Assembly: GCA_944323505.1 (NCBI GenBank)
Contig: CALUST010000029.1
Coordinates: forward strand, 1 to 63,124
Direction of reading: 5' to 3'
DNA length: 63,124 nt
From: an uncultured Bacteroidales bacterium
GTDB taxonomy: Bacteria > Bacteroidota > Bacteroidia > Bacteroidales > UBA932
Both the position numbers and the translations under genes were made by a program. Shown here piece after piece: positions 52,142 to 61,132 of this stretch. Numbering within the stretch: the stretch's first letter is position 1; every line of letters starts with the position of its first letter. The notes under the pieces are model-generated. The model was not told the origin of the DNA and made no database searches. It saw only the letters and a list, made by a program, of their open reading frames with translations.

Positions 52142-52732
52142 ATGATTGAATACATAAAAGGCCAACTGACAGAACTGAGTCCGACCGATGCAATCGTCGA
52201 ATGCAACGGCATCGGATATCACATCCTTATCTCGCTTCAGACATTCAGCCAACTGGAAAACAAGACTGATGTCACTGTCTTCATTCACCATTATCTGCGC
52301 GAAGATGAGGAATTGTACTACGGTTTCGCCTCAAAAGATGAGAGGGAACTGTTCAGGCTCCTCATAGGGGTTTCCGGGATTGGAGCGGCTACAGCAAGGA
52401 TGATGCTCTCATCTCTCTCTTCAGATGAAATCAGAAATGCAATAATCGCCGAAGACATCAACAGGATAAAAAGCATAAAGGGAATCGGGCTGAAAAGTGC
52501 CCAAAGACTCATCCTGGAACTTAAAGACAAGATCGAAAAAGGTGGAGGAGGCGCAGATATAAGCGCAATATTCGCAAGCAAGGATAATGCTGTTGTCGAA
52601 GAGGCTGTGACTGCACTCGTCCTTCTCGGATTCACCAAAGCCAACGTGACAAAAGCAGTCGCTGCAGTTGTGAAAGAGAATCCTGATGCCGGACTGGAAT
52701 CAATCATCAAATTCTCATTGAAAAGACTCTAA
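52142..52732 (+). CDS. ruvA: Holliday junction DNA helicase subunit RuvA
   Basis: A 196-residue protein: domain I OB-fold (MIEYIKGQLTELSPTDAIVE; YHILISLQTF), the two HhH motifs (LIGVSGIGAATARMML and IKSIKGIGLKSAQRLILELK) and the C-terminal domain III (EEAVTALVLLGFTKANVTKAV), which binds RuvB. It recognises four-way junctions during recombination repair. A perfect parS-like palindrome begins at the base after its stop codon. A small membrane protein gene follows 33 bases on. Confidence 0.95.
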   Translation: MIEYIKGQLTELSPTDAIVECNGIGYHILISLQTFSQLENKTDVTVFIHHYLREDEELYYGFASKDERELFRLLIGVSGIGAATARMMLSSLSSDEIRNAIIAEDINRIKSIKGIGLKSAQRLILELKDKIEKGGGGADISAIFASKDNAVVEEAVTALVLLGFTKANVTKAVAAVVKENPDAGLESIIKFSLKRL

Positions 52733-52748
52733 TGTTCCACGTGGAACA
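52733..52748. promoter_or_regulatory. parS-like ParB-binding site, perfect 16-bp palindrome
   Basis: TGTTCCACGTGGAACA, starting directly after the ruvA stop. It matches the bacterial parS form known from Pseudomonas (TGTTCCACGTGGAAC). It is a perfect palindrome without a following T-run, so it is unlikely to be just a terminator. Confidence 0.72.
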
Positions 52749-52765
52749 AAAATCAGAATAGAATC

Positions 52766-52978
52766 ATGGAAACCGAACAGAAAAAGAAAATCAACTGGAA
52801 AGAGATTGCAACATTGATTTGCACTGTCATTATCCTTGTATGTTCCATCGCCTTCCTTTGGAAACATTATTCAGGCGAGGCCGAAATGACCACATTCACT
52901 GAAATCCTGTGGTGGTTGCTGCTGGTATACTCCGTTTACAGAATCATTGTACAGATAGTATCACGCTGCAGAAAATAA
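52766..52978 (+). CDS. Small two-helix membrane protein
   Basis: A 70-residue protein of unknown function. Two TM segments are visible (residues about 14-32, IATLICTVIILVCSIAFLW, and 46-64, ILWWLLLVYSVYRIIVQIV). A charged N-terminus (METEQKKKINWKE) and an Arg/Lys C-terminus (SRCRK) suggest both ends are cytoplasmic. It lies 33 bases after ruvA, downstream of the parS-like site, and four bases from the convergent mnmG. The start is the first ATG. Confidence 0.65.
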   Translation: METEQKKKINWKEIATLICTVIILVCSIAFLWKHYSGEAEMTTFTEILWWLLLVYSVYRIIVQIVSRCRK

Positions 52979-52981
52979 CAA

Positions 52982-55081
52982 TCATCTGCCGAAATACACA
53001 AGCAGGACAGAAATGTCAGCAGGTGATACTCCTGAAATACGGGAAGCCTGTGCTATCGTCCGAGGAGAATATCTTTTGAGTTTCTGACGGCACTCTATTG
53101 ACAGACTCTCTACCCTGTCAAAGTCGAAATCCTCAGGAATCTGAAGGTTCTCCAACTTCATTATCTTGTCGGCGATTCTCTTCTCCCTTTCAATATATCC
53201 CTTGTATTTGACGGCAATCTCGCAAGATTCAATGACCTTATTCCTGTAATCATCAGCCAGGACAGCATCCATGTCAACATCCCTGACAAGAGAGACAGGA
53301 TAATCAACATTGGATGAAAGAATCTTGAGGGCATCATGATAAGATGTAGACTTGACAGAACTGCAGACAATCTCATCAAGACGTTCCGGCTCTGACAACG
53401 CTTGATAGTATCCCCCCTTTTCCCTGAAGACGTCTTCTGCCGGAGAAGAGAAGGCAGAGTCAAGATTTATTCCGGACTTATCAAAAGTTCCACGTGGAAC
53501 AATATTTATTAGAGACAAGAGACTGACTTGCGGCCGGACAATCAAATCTGAAATCCGCTTCTTTGAATCTGTCGTTGCAGAACCTACAGAAGAGAGATAT
53601 GAATTGACTGTATCCGGTTTCAAAGAAACAGAGTCAAAGAAATCATCCAGTCGAGAGACAGTGTCATACTTTCTCATAGTAAGGTCATATCTTAACTTGT
53701 CAGCAAGACCTATTGAATATGACAGCGGAGTCAGACGGATGTCAGCATCATCCTGTCTGAGAAGAATACGGTACTCTGCCCGAGAAGTGAACATCCTGTA
53801 TGGCTCATCAACTCCTTTGGTGATGAGGTCATCAATAAGGACTCCAATATAAGCCTGGTCACGCTTCAAGATGAAAGGATCCTTGTCATGAACTTTCAGA
53901 TGCGCATTGATACCTGCAACAAGGCCCTGTGCAGCCGCCTCCTCGTATCCTGTCGTGCCGTTGATCTGTCCGGCAAAGAAAAGATTCTCTATAGACTTGA
54001 GTTCAAGAGTAGGCTTGAGTTGCGTCGGATCGAAATAGTCATACTCGACAGCATAGGCCGGGCGGTATATCTTGGCATTCTCCAGCCCCTTTATATGATG
54101 CAAAGCCTCTAACTGCACTTCAAGAGGCAAAGACGATGAGAAACCTTGAAGATAGTACTCATTAGTATTCCTTCCTTCCGGCTCAAGAAACAGCTGATGT
54201 GAATCCTTGTCAGCAAAAGTCCTTAACTTGTCCTCTATGCTTGGACAATATCTGGGACCTATCCCTGTGATCATACCTGAAAACAACGGGGAATCCTTGA
54301 ATCCTGTCCTGAGGATATCATGTACCTCTGGATTGGTATGGACAACAAAACACGGCATCTGAGGAGTGCCGTTCTGGGCAGTGGAAAGAAACGGAAGATA
54401 AGAGAACTTGTCAGGATGCCCGTCGCCGGTCTGCACGGGAAGTGATGTTGTATCGACTGATGAAATATCTATTCTTGGCGGAGTACCTGTCTTCATTCTT
54501 GCTGTCCTGATACCCATCTCGACAAGCCGGGATGTAAGACCGTGTGAAGACAACTCCCCTATCCTTCCTCCCTCGAAAGAGTTTCTTCCTATGAAAAGAC
54601 GACCGTCAAGAAAGGTTCCGGCAGTCAGGATAAGTGTCTGAGAATTGAATATTGCTCCGGTAGTCGTACGACAGCCCGCAATACGCGAACCAGAGAAGAC
54701 AAAATCAATCGCTGTATCTTGGTAAATATCTATGTTACAAGTATTTTCAAGGATTTTTCTCCAATTCAGGCTGAAATGCAATTTATCACATTGTGCACGG
54801 GGACTCCACATTGCAGGGCCTTTGGACCTGTTGAGCATCCTGAACTGGAGAGTCGAAGCATCAGTCACAATACCCATATATCCCCCGAGTGCATCAATCT
54901 CGCGGACTATCTGGCCTTTCGCAATCCCTCCGACAGCCGGGTTGCATGACATCTGCGCAAACCTGCTCATGTCCATCGTTATGAAAAGGACAGACGACCC
55001 GAGCCGAGCCGCCGCCATCGCCGCCTCACATCCGGCATGGCCGCCACCCACAACTATGACATCATAGACTTTCTTTTCCAT
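52982..55081 (-). CDS. mnmG: tRNA uridine-5-carboxymethylaminomethyl modification enzyme MnmG, with an insertion
   Basis: A 699-residue FAD enzyme; members are usually about 620-630. The FAD site is [19 protein letters not shown], with [20 protein letters not shown] and [14 protein letters not shown] further on. The C-terminal [25 protein letters not shown] and [21 protein letters not shown] and [28 protein letters not shown] segments are normal. Between LLSLI and AVKYKGYI, about 100 residues stand where about 35 are usual (about residues 525-625), and the parS-like palindrome encodes their first residues (VPRGT). With MnmE it modifies wobble U34. Its ATG overlaps the ybeY stop by one base. 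Confidence 0.94.
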   Translation of the reverse strand: MEKKVYDVIVVGGGHAGCEAAMAAARLGSSVLFITMDMSRFAQMSCNPAVGGIAKGQIVREIDALGGYMGIVTDASTLQFRMLNRSKGPAMWSPRAQCDKLHFSLNWRKILENTCNIDIYQDTAIDFVFSGSRIAGCRTTTGAIFNSQTLILTAGTFLDGRLFIGRNSFEGGRIGELSSHGLTSRLVEMGIRTARMKTGTPPRIDISSVDTTSLPVQTGDGHPDKFSYLPFLSTAQNGTPQMPCFVVHTNPEVHDILRTGFKDSPLFSGMITGIGPRYCPSIEDKLRTFADKDSHQLFLEPEGRNTNEYYLQGFSSSLPLEVQLEALHHIKGLENAKIYRPAYAVEYDYFDPTQLKPTLELKSIENLFFAGQINGTTGYEEAAAQGLVAGINAHLKVHDKDPFILKRDQAYIGVLIDDLITKGVDEPYRMFTSRAEYRILLRQDDADIRLTPLSYSIGLADKLRYDLTMRKYDTVSRLDDFFDSVSLKPDTVNSYLSSVGSATTDSKKRISDLIVRPQVSLLSLINIVPRGTFDKSGINLDSAFSSPAEDVFREKGGYYQALSEPERLDEIVCSSVKSTSYHDALKILSSNVDYPVSLVRDVDMDAVLADDYRNKVIESCEIAVKYKGYIEREKRIADKIMKLENLQIPEDFDFDRVESLSIECRQKLKRYSPRTIAQASRISGVSPADISVLLVYFGR
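53486..53501. promoter_or_regulatory. parS-like palindrome inside mnmG
   Basis: AGTTCCACGTGGAACA: a perfect 14-bp core (GTTCCACGTGGAAC, 53487-53500) identical to the site after ruvA. The coding strand encodes VPRGT at the start of the MnmG insertion. Confidence 0.68.
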
Positions 55082-55500
55082 CAGACCAATTCTCTCAAAG
55101 ACAGGTAATAATTCTCCTTGGATCTCATGACACTTATATCTTCATCCGTATGGTCATCATAGCCTATCAGATGCAGGAGTCCGTGCACTATGACCCTGTT
55201 GAGTTCATCCTCAAACTCTGTCCCGTACTCTATCGAATTCTCCTTGACACTGTCTACACTGATGAAGAGATCACCTGAAAGCCTGTCTCCTTCACAATAG
55301 TCAAAGGTGATGATATCTGTGAAATAGTCGTGTCCAAGATACCTTCTGTTGATATCAAGTATATAATTGTCAGAACAGAAAATCACAGCAATGTCCCCTA
55401 TCCTTCTTATCTCACTCTCTGCCACAAGTTTGAGCCATCTCCTCGTAAGAGTCTTCTGTCTGAACACAAAAGGTGTCTCTTCAAAATGAAATGTAATCAT
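55081..55500 (-). CDS. ybeY: rRNA maturation endoribonuclease YbeY
   Basis: A 139-residue metalloprotein with the zinc motif [12 protein letters not shown] (three His ligands) and the family helix [21 protein letters not shown]. It matures 16S rRNA ends and takes part in ribosome quality control. The start at 55500 is chosen because the frame extends to 55581 only through a stretch that contains the -7 box at 55516-55523. The stop codon overlaps the mnmG start by one base (TGATG), so the two are translationally coupled. Confidence 0.92.
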   Translation of the reverse strand: MITFHFEETPFVFRQKTLTRRWLKLVAESEIRRIGDIAVIFCSDNYILDINRRYLGHDYFTDIITFDYCEGDRLSGDLFISVDSVKENSIEYGTEFEDELNRVIVHGLLHLIGYDDHTDEDISVMRSKENYYLSLRELV

Positions 55501-55515
55501 ACAAGAAATTTTTCG

Positions 55516-55523
55516 CAAATCTA
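55516..55523 (-). promoter_or_regulatory. -7 box of the ybeY-mnmG transcript
   Basis: Minus strand TAGATTTG, 15 bases before the ybeY ATG at 55500. Confidence 0.5.
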
Positions 55524-55605
55524 CAACATATATGGAAAAAATTATGAAATAATAATTATTATTTCTAACTTTACCGGGCAAAAAAGGAAATAAAACACAA
55601 GTAAT

Positions 55606-56298
55606 ATGGAAGTTAAGAAATCAGAAAAGGCTAATCTCGAAAACAAGAAGCTGCTTTTCCTTGAAATCGGACTTATCCTTGCACTTGCTGTAGTCTATGT
55701 GGCATTTGAATGGACAACAGCCGAGAAGCAGGTAGCCGTTCTTGAAGAGACAACACAGGTTGTGGAAGTTGAAGATATGGTTCCTATCACTCAAGAGACC
55801 CCTCCTCCACCTCCATCAGCACCAAGTATTCCTGTGCTTTCTGACCAGATCGATATTGTAGACGATGAGATTCAGGTTGATGACGACCTTTTCATGAATC
55901 TTGAGGACGATGCCAGCATGGGCGTTGAAATCATGGATTACGTAGAGAACGTGGAAGAGGAAGTCGTTGAGGAGGAAGCAATTCCTTTCCAGCTCGTCGA
56001 AGAGAAACCTTCATTCATGGGCGGCGATGCAAACGCCTTCTCGAAATGGGTGAATGAAAGACTGGTGTACCCTGAGATTGCAAAGGAAAACGGTGTATCA
56101 GGACGTGTCACTCTACAGTTTACAGTGAACACTGACGGTACTGTAAGTAATGTGAAAGTACTCCGTGGTGTCGACCCGTCACTTGACAAGGAAGCTGTCA
56201 GAGTGGTTTCAATGTCTCCTAAGTGGACTCCAGGAAAGCAGAGAGACCGTGCAGTGAAAGTGACCTACACATTCCCTGTGATATTCCAATTGAGATAA
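55606..56298 (+). CDS. tonB: TonB-family energy transducer
   Basis: A 230-residue protein with one N-terminal TM helix (residues about 16-34, LLFLEIGLILALAVVYVAF), a Pro run (TPPPPPSAPSIP) and an acidic linker (DDEIQVDDDLFMNLEDDASM; EEEVVEEEA). The C-terminal TonB domain covers residues about 140-230 (FSKWVNERLVYPEIAKENGV; VDPSLDKEAVRVVSMSPKW). It passes the proton-motive force from ExbB/ExbD to outer membrane receptors; exbB and exbD are not here. The start is supported by an A/T-rich leader with a weak TAACTTTA box at 55566-55573. Followed by a terminator. Confidence 0.9.
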   Translation: MEVKKSEKANLENKKLLFLEIGLILALAVVYVAFEWTTAEKQVAVLEETTQVVEVEDMVPITQETPPPPPSAPSIPVLSDQIDIVDDEIQVDDDLFMNLEDDASMGVEIMDYVENVEEEVVEEEAIPFQLVEEKPSFMGGDANAFSKWVNERLVYPEIAKENGVSGRVTLQFTVNTDGTVSNVKVLRGVDPSLDKEAVRVVSMSPKWTPGKQRDRAVKVTYTFPVIFQLR

Positions 56299-56323
56299 GC
56301 AGTTCTTGGAAGATTGCTGAAAG

Positions 56324-56356
56324 GGTGGCAGTATTTCTATACCGGCCACCTTTTTT
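56324..56356 (+). terminator. Rho-independent terminator of tonB
   Basis: Stem GGTGGC / GCCACC with a 15-base loop, followed by TTTTTT. hflX starts 23 bases later, so hflX may depend on partial read-through or on a promoter I do not see. Confidence 0.8.
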
Positions 56357-56378
56357 GATGCCCTCATATAAGTAATAT

Positions 56379-57563
56379 ATGGACAATAGAGAAAAATACA
56401 TCGAAAAAGCGGTATTTGTCGGAGTAATCAAGCAGAACGACGACGAAAGGCAGGTTTTGGAGTATCTTGACGAACTTGAATTCCTTGCAGAGACTGCCGG
56501 AGCTGAAGGAAAAAAGAGATTCATCCAGAAAGTAGACAAGCCTGATACAAGGACATACATCAGAAGCGGCAAACTTGAAGAAATAAAGAATTACATAGAA
56601 GAAAACGGGTCAGATGTTGTCATTTTCGATGACGAACTGACACCGACACAACTCAGAAACATAGAAAGGGAACTGAACTGCAGGATATTGGACAGGACAA
56701 ACCTGATTCTGGACATATTTGCACAGAGGGCAAAGACAGCATATGCCAAGACACAGGTCGAACTTGCCCAGTATCAGTATCTTCTGCCTCGCCTGACAAG
56801 AATGTGGACACATCTTGAAAGACAGAAAGGAGGTATCGGTATGAGAGGCCCCGGTGAGACACAGATTGAGACAGACAGGAGAATAATCCAGGACAAGATA
56901 GCAAAACTCAAGGAACAACTGAAGAAAATTGACAAGCAGATGGCCTCACAAAGGGGGAACAGAGGCTCTCTGGTGAGGATATCTCTCGTAGGATACACCA
57001 ACGTAGGGAAAAGTACCCTGATGAACCTGCTTGCCAAGAGTGACGTTTTTGCTGAAAACAAACTTTTCGCTACACTTGACACGACAGTCAGAAAAGTTGT
57101 CATAGAGAATGTGCCGTTCCTGCTCAGCGACACTGTAGGATTCATAAGGAAACTCCCTACACAACTAGTTGAGGCCTTCAAAAGCACCCTTGACGAGGTA
57201 AGAGAGGCGGATATACTTATGCACGTGGTGGACATCTCTCATCCGAACTTCGAAGAACACATCAGGGTAGTCGAAGAGACACTGAAGGATATAAACGCCA
57301 TAAACAAGCCTATTTTCGTCGTATTCAACAAGATTGACGCATACAGATATGAAGAGTATGACGAGTTCTCCCTGGAGCCTAAAAAGCAGGAAAATTACAC
57401 TCTGGAAGAGTTCAAGAGGAGCTGGATAGCAAAAGAGAACACACCTTGCATATTCATATCTGCAAAAAACAGGATAGGGATAGACAAACTGCGCGCAGAC
57501 CTGTACAAGATGGTCGCGGAAATCCACGCAGGACGCTATCCGTTCAACAACTTCCTCTGGTAG
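56379..57563 (+). CDS. hflX: Ribosome-associated GTPase HflX
   Basis: A 394-residue GTPase. The N-terminal subdomain carries ELTPTQLRNIERELNCRILDRT and the Gly-rich GIGMRGPGETQIETDRRII. The G domain has G1 GYTNVGKST (about residue 205), G3 DTVGFIRKLP and G4 NKID. HflX splits stalled or inactive ribosomes under stress, heat shock included. The C-terminal tail is short. It converges with the BACON lipoprotein gene, with nine bases between the stops. Confidence 0.94.
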   Translation: MDNREKYIEKAVFVGVIKQNDDERQVLEYLDELEFLAETAGAEGKKRFIQKVDKPDTRTYIRSGKLEEIKNYIEENGSDVVIFDDELTPTQLRNIERELNCRILDRTNLILDIFAQRAKTAYAKTQVELAQYQYLLPRLTRMWTHLERQKGGIGMRGPGETQIETDRRIIQDKIAKLKEQLKKIDKQMASQRGNRGSLVRISLVGYTNVGKSTLMNLLAKSDVFAENKLFATLDTTVRKVVIENVPFLLSDTVGFIRKLPTQLVEAFKSTLDEVREADILMHVVDISHPNFEEHIRVVEETLKDINAINKPIFVVFNKIDAYRYEEYDEFSLEPKKQENYTLEEFKRSWIAKENTPCIFISAKNRIGIDKLRADLYKMVAEIHAGRYPFNNFLW

Positions 57564-57572
57564 GAAGTGATG

Positions 57573-58424
57573 TCAGAAACGGGAGATGTCTATGACTGAT
57601 ATCCCGTCAAGATTCTCAATCCTGAACGACTCGGCATCAGAAAGTGATACAGTTACATATTTCCATCGGAGATTGTCATAATCATGCCCTGAAGAAATGC
57701 CGTATTGCTCGAGTACGCCGTCTCCCCAGTCAACCTTGCCGGAAATATCCTGCCCACCGAAAACAGGAAGAGTGAAGAAGTCCCTGTCATGACATATTCT
57801 GAGAACCTTGTTGGACGTCTCCTGTATCACCTTGACCTCATCAGAAATACCGTCCTCAGACTCGAATATGATACATGCCTCCCTCCTGTCGTATCCTGGG
57901 TTAGACTCTACATGAAAAGTATACAATGTCTCAGAAAGAGATTTTGTCGCAACCTCTGAAATCCAGTCAACATCTTCAGCGATGCGGTATCCATAACTTA
58001 TATTTGACATGACTTCAACCGCAATATTGCCTCCTTCGGCCGGAACATACATGACATGTTCCGAAATGATTATGGTATCTTCACCGTTCTGAACAAATAC
58101 CACAGTCTCAGAAAAACCGGAGACCGATATTGTCAGCCTGCCTTCCCTCTCATTCCCCGAATCATTCTGCCCGATATCAACAAGAAGTACCGAATTGTCA
58201 GTGAAATCATCAGGATATACATATCCTATCCAACTGCAGTCCGATGACACGGCCCAGCGTTCATTTGAACCTATATGGACCTCATAGGTACCTCCTCCGA
58301 CAGGCACATTGAAACTCTTGTCAATAATCTGAAGATAGGTCTCCTCAACTTTTGTACATGAGGACACCGCAAGAGACAATATCATGAAAAAAGCAAAGAT
58401 ATATCTGTCCATATCAGAAATCAT
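57573..58424 (-). CDS. BACON-domain lipoprotein downstream of the C10 peptidase
   Basis: A 283-residue lipoprotein (signal MDRYIFAFFMILSLAVSSC; lipobox AVSSC). The start may be the ATG at 58424, which begins at the base next to the peptidase stop, or the in-frame ATG at 58412. Two BACON-like Ig domains cover about residues 30-115 and 118-205 (FNVPVGGGTYEVHIGSNERW; MYVPAEGGNIAVEVMSNISY). The last 75 residues are a different beta domain with VDWGDGVLEQYGISSGHDY, similar to PKD-like modules, ending in short strands. Being fused in an operon to the protease suggests an immunity, inhibitor or surface-partner role, which is inference only. Confidence 0.78.
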   Translation of the reverse strand: MISDMDRYIFAFFMILSLAVSSCTKVEETYLQIIDKSFNVPVGGGTYEVHIGSNERWAVSSDCSWIGYVYPDDFTDNSVLLVDIGQNDSGNEREGRLTISVSGFSETVVFVQNGEDTIIISEHVMYVPAEGGNIAVEVMSNISYGYRIAEDVDWISEVATKSLSETLYTFHVESNPGYDRREACIIFESEDGISDEVKVIQETSNKVLRICHDRDFFTLPVFGGQDISGKVDWGDGVLEQYGISSGHDYDNLRWKYVTVSLSDAESFRIENLDGISVIDISRF

Positions 58425-60257
58425 TTATAATACCAGCGTGAAACAACCTGACCCCGCAGGCGAACTTATCCTGAAAAAATACTCCCCGGGCATGATATCA
58501 TCCCTGGATACCACAATGCGTCCTGACTGATCTGACAATCCTGAGAGAACAGCAGTATCATCCTTATCGATAATTTCCCATTTTATCTCAGGATAAGTGA
58601 TGATAGTGACTGTCCTTGCCAGTGCATCATATTCAAAAGATGTCTTCTCCCCTATATTTACCTCATCTCCGACATAAATCCTGTCATTTACTCCTGAATC
58701 CTTTCCTGCAGTCAGGAATTTCCAGTCACCAGACACTGAATCCCTGTACAGGAGCATTATGGCATCTCCTGACTCTATATCACAGGTGATTTCCGCATCT
58801 ATCTTCTCTCCGGCCCATCCGTAAGATGAAGACAGAGGTCCGTCATCAAATGTCATCAGATTGCCCAGATTCTGCTTGAGATCGCCGTTTATGTCCACAA
58901 GACCGAGGATTATCTCCCCATTGAAGTCAAACATGCCGTAATTCATCAGAATCCCTATAATGACCTGGAAAGGCTGGTTCTTCGTAACATGTGATGTACC
59001 ATAGAGTTCAAGACCGTCTATACCGTTATAGTCTGCCAGAACAAGCATACTACCGCTGTTTTCCTCGCTTTCAAAAGGTTTGATGCCGAGGACAGCCGTC
59101 TGATACTCCTCAAATCCATTCATATCAGGAAATGCATAATAGCCGTTGTCATTGCCTCCCCAGCCCCAGTTGACATGTAGATTTCCCCTGCTGTCAAACC
59201 CGTCTACCACAAAAGTATGCCCGCCTTCGGCAGGGTCGGTACCGGAATACCATACAGGACCTACCTCTCTCAGATTGGAATATATCATTTCAAGCCATTG
59301 CGCTGTGGAATATGAACGCCTGTCACACAATGTCATGCCCCAGTCATACCCCATGTGATCCTTCAATGCCGAGGCATAACTGTAGTCGCTGCTTGAAGTA
59401 CCGTAATCGCCGTAGAACTGGGACTCAAGAGCAAGGGCGCAGTCAAAAATAAGATCAGAGACCGCATCAGCCTGTACCTCAGTATAGACAGGATGGAGTT
59501 CCTCCTTGTCGGAATAATACTTCAAAGGCATATTGTCCCAGTCATAACTGTCCCCTAATGTATGCTTCTCAACATACACATTTCTGCCGCTCATGTCGAT
59601 ATATGAGTATCCTCCTACCTCGCCTTGCCCGCATTCAGGATAAGAAAAATATCTCATGATGATAGCCATGGCCAATGCCCCGCAACCAGTATAAGGACCG
59701 TATTTTGACAACTTACGGCTGTAGGGTGACCCCTGATTCCATAAGGCGGTCTCATACAGCACAGGAGTCATGTCTCCATCAGGCTGTCCTTGCCCGGACA
59801 TGAAATCCTCCCACAAGGATGACGTCCTGCCATCAGGTATGCAACCGGTATTTCTTATATGGTTAATGCCGTCCTTGAGTGTCGAGAACCAGTGACTGAT
59901 ATTGGATGGCATCCCTTCTGTACGGAAAGATGAATCATAGGAATATCCAAGTATTGGCTGCAGACAGTCATCTCCGGATATTATCACAAAGCCTCCGGAT
60001 GTATTCTCGAATACATAGAACGGCGAAGATGCAGAATAGGACTTGGTAAGAAGCGACTCCCCTGTCCATTTGAGTACAATTTCAGATGTCTGCGACTTTG
60101 ACGACGGGACGGAAGAAAAGAAATTCTCCGCAACCTGTCTCGCCTTTACGACACTTACCTCATCGGCACTTGCGCCAATATTCACTGCCAGCAGCAATGA
60201 TATTGATAATGATTTCAATATAGACGAAATCACTCTGCCGGAAACATTTATTCCCAT
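58425..60257 (-). CDS. Secreted C10-family cysteine peptidase (streptopain-like)
   Basis: A 610-residue exported protease precursor. After the signal peptide (to about residue 31, ending GASA) comes a Spi-type propeptide (GFVIISGDDCLQPILGYSYD). The catalytic domain has Cys192 in YTGCGALAMAIIMRY and His347 in EGGHTFVVDGFD, with the oxyanion-side WNQGSPYSRK and the WGWGGNDNGYY motif. The C-terminal 200 residues are beta-rich and end MPGEYFFRISSPAGSGCFTLVL, resembling type-A sorting or Ig-like tails. Relatives (streptopain, Bacteroides Bfp/Btp) cleave host proteins. It is first in a two-gene operon with the BACON lipoprotein. Confidence 0.92.
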   Translation of the reverse strand: MGINVSGRVISSILKSLSISLLLAVNIGASADEVSVVKARQVAENFFSSVPSSKSQTSEIVLKWTGESLLTKSYSASSPFYVFENTSGGFVIISGDDCLQPILGYSYDSSFRTEGMPSNISHWFSTLKDGINHIRNTGCIPDGRTSSLWEDFMSGQGQPDGDMTPVLYETALWNQGSPYSRKLSKYGPYTGCGALAMAIIMRYFSYPECGQGEVGGYSYIDMSGRNVYVEKHTLGDSYDWDNMPLKYYSDKEELHPVYTEVQADAVSDLIFDCALALESQFYGDYGTSSSDYSYASALKDHMGYDWGMTLCDRRSYSTAQWLEMIYSNLREVGPVWYSGTDPAEGGHTFVVDGFDSRGNLHVNWGWGGNDNGYYAFPDMNGFEEYQTAVLGIKPFESEENSGSMLVLADYNGIDGLELYGTSHVTKNQPFQVIIGILMNYGMFDFNGEIILGLVDINGDLKQNLGNLMTFDDGPLSSSYGWAGEKIDAEITCDIESGDAIMLLYRDSVSGDWKFLTAGKDSGVNDRIYVGDEVNIGEKTSFEYDALARTVTIITYPEIKWEIIDKDDTAVLSGLSDQSGRIVVSRDDIMPGEYFFRISSPAGSGCFTLVL

Positions 60258-60283
60258 GTGAAATTATTATGATATACAAGGAG

Positions 60284-60291
60284 CAAATATA
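60284..60291 (-). promoter_or_regulatory. -7 box of the C10 peptidase operon
   Basis: Minus strand TATATTTG, 26 bases before the ATG at 60257; a TTG at 60310-60312 gives an 18-base spacer. The -33 lies inside the neighbouring terminator hairpin. Confidence 0.5.
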
Positions 60292-60296
60292 TAAAC

Positions 60297-60326
60297 AAAA
60301 AAGGGAACACAATGGTCCCCTTTTTA
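60297..60326. terminator. Terminator of the sdh operon
   Basis: Minus-strand stem AAAAAGGGGA / TTCCCTTTTT with one G-U pair, ending in TTTTTTG. It begins 22 bases after the sdhB stop. Confidence 0.8.
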
Positions 60327-60347
60327 TTGATATAATAATCCCGGTGA

Positions 60348-61127
60348 TTATTCCTTGAACTTGGCTGAGATGAATTCTCTGTTGAGACGTGCAATGTGTG
60401 CGACGGTGACGTGCTTAGGACACTCCATCTCGCAGGCACGAGTGTTGGTGCAGGCTCCGAAACCGAGCTCGTCCATCTTTGCGACCATTGCCTTTGCGCG
60501 TTTTGCAGCCTCTACCCTGCCCTGAGGAAGAAGAGCCAGAGAACTTACTCTTGCAGCGACGAAAAGCATTGCAGAGCCGTTCTTACATGTAGCCACACAG
60601 GCACCGCAACCTATGCAGGCTGCACCGTCCATACTCTCCTCAGCTGTCTCGTGAGAGATAGGAATGACATTTCCGTCAGGAACTCCGCCCGAATTGACGG
60701 AAATGAAGCCTCCTGCCTGCATGATCTTGTCAAATGCCTTACGGTCAACCACAAGGTCCTTGATTACAGGGAATACATTGCTTCTCCAAGGCTCAATAGT
60801 GATGGTGTCACCGTCCTTGAACTTGCGCATGTGGAGCTGGCAGGTAGTCACCTCATCATCTGGTCCATGTGCACGGCCGTTGATATAGAGTGAACAGGCA
60901 CCACAGATACCCTCACGGCAATCATGGTCGAACGATACAGGACCGCTGCTCTGGCATCCTCTCTCAACAGCTACCGGATCCATACCTTCATGGATGAGCT
61001 GCTCATTGAGAATATCGAGCATTTCAAGAAAAGAACTGTCTGGAGATATGTTCTTGACCTTATAGGTCTCGAAATGCCCTTTTGTCTTGGCGTTTTTCTG
61101 ACGCCATACTTTCAAAGTCAAATCCAT
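60348..61127 (-). CDS. sdhB: Succinate dehydrogenase/fumarate reductase iron-sulfur subunit
   Basis: A 259-residue electron-transfer subunit. Cluster ligands: [2Fe-2S] Cys70, Cys75, Cys78 and Cys96 ([19 protein letters not shown]); further clusters Cys171, Cys174, Cys177 and Cys181 ([14 protein letters not shown]) plus Cys226, Cys232 and Cys236 ([14 protein letters not shown]). It carries electrons between the flavoprotein and the membrane cytochrome b subunit. It is five bases downstream of sdhA. In anaerobic Bacteroidales this complex mainly runs as fumarate reductase to make succinate. Codon use is strongly biased, as for a highly expressed gene. Confidence 0.96.
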   Translation of the reverse strand: MDLTLKVWRQKNAKTKGHFETYKVKNISPDSSFLEMLDILNEQLIHEGMDPVAVERGCQSSGPVSFDHDCREGICGACSLYINGRAHGPDDEVTTCQLHMRKFKDGDTITIEPWRSNVFPVIKDLVVDRKAFDKIMQAGGFISVNSGGVPDGNVIPISHETAEESMDGAACIGCGACVATCKNGSAMLFVAARVSSLALLPQGRVEAAKRAKAMVAKMDELGFGACTNTRACEMECPKHVTVAHIARLNREFISAKFKE

Positions 61128-61132
61128 TTCAA

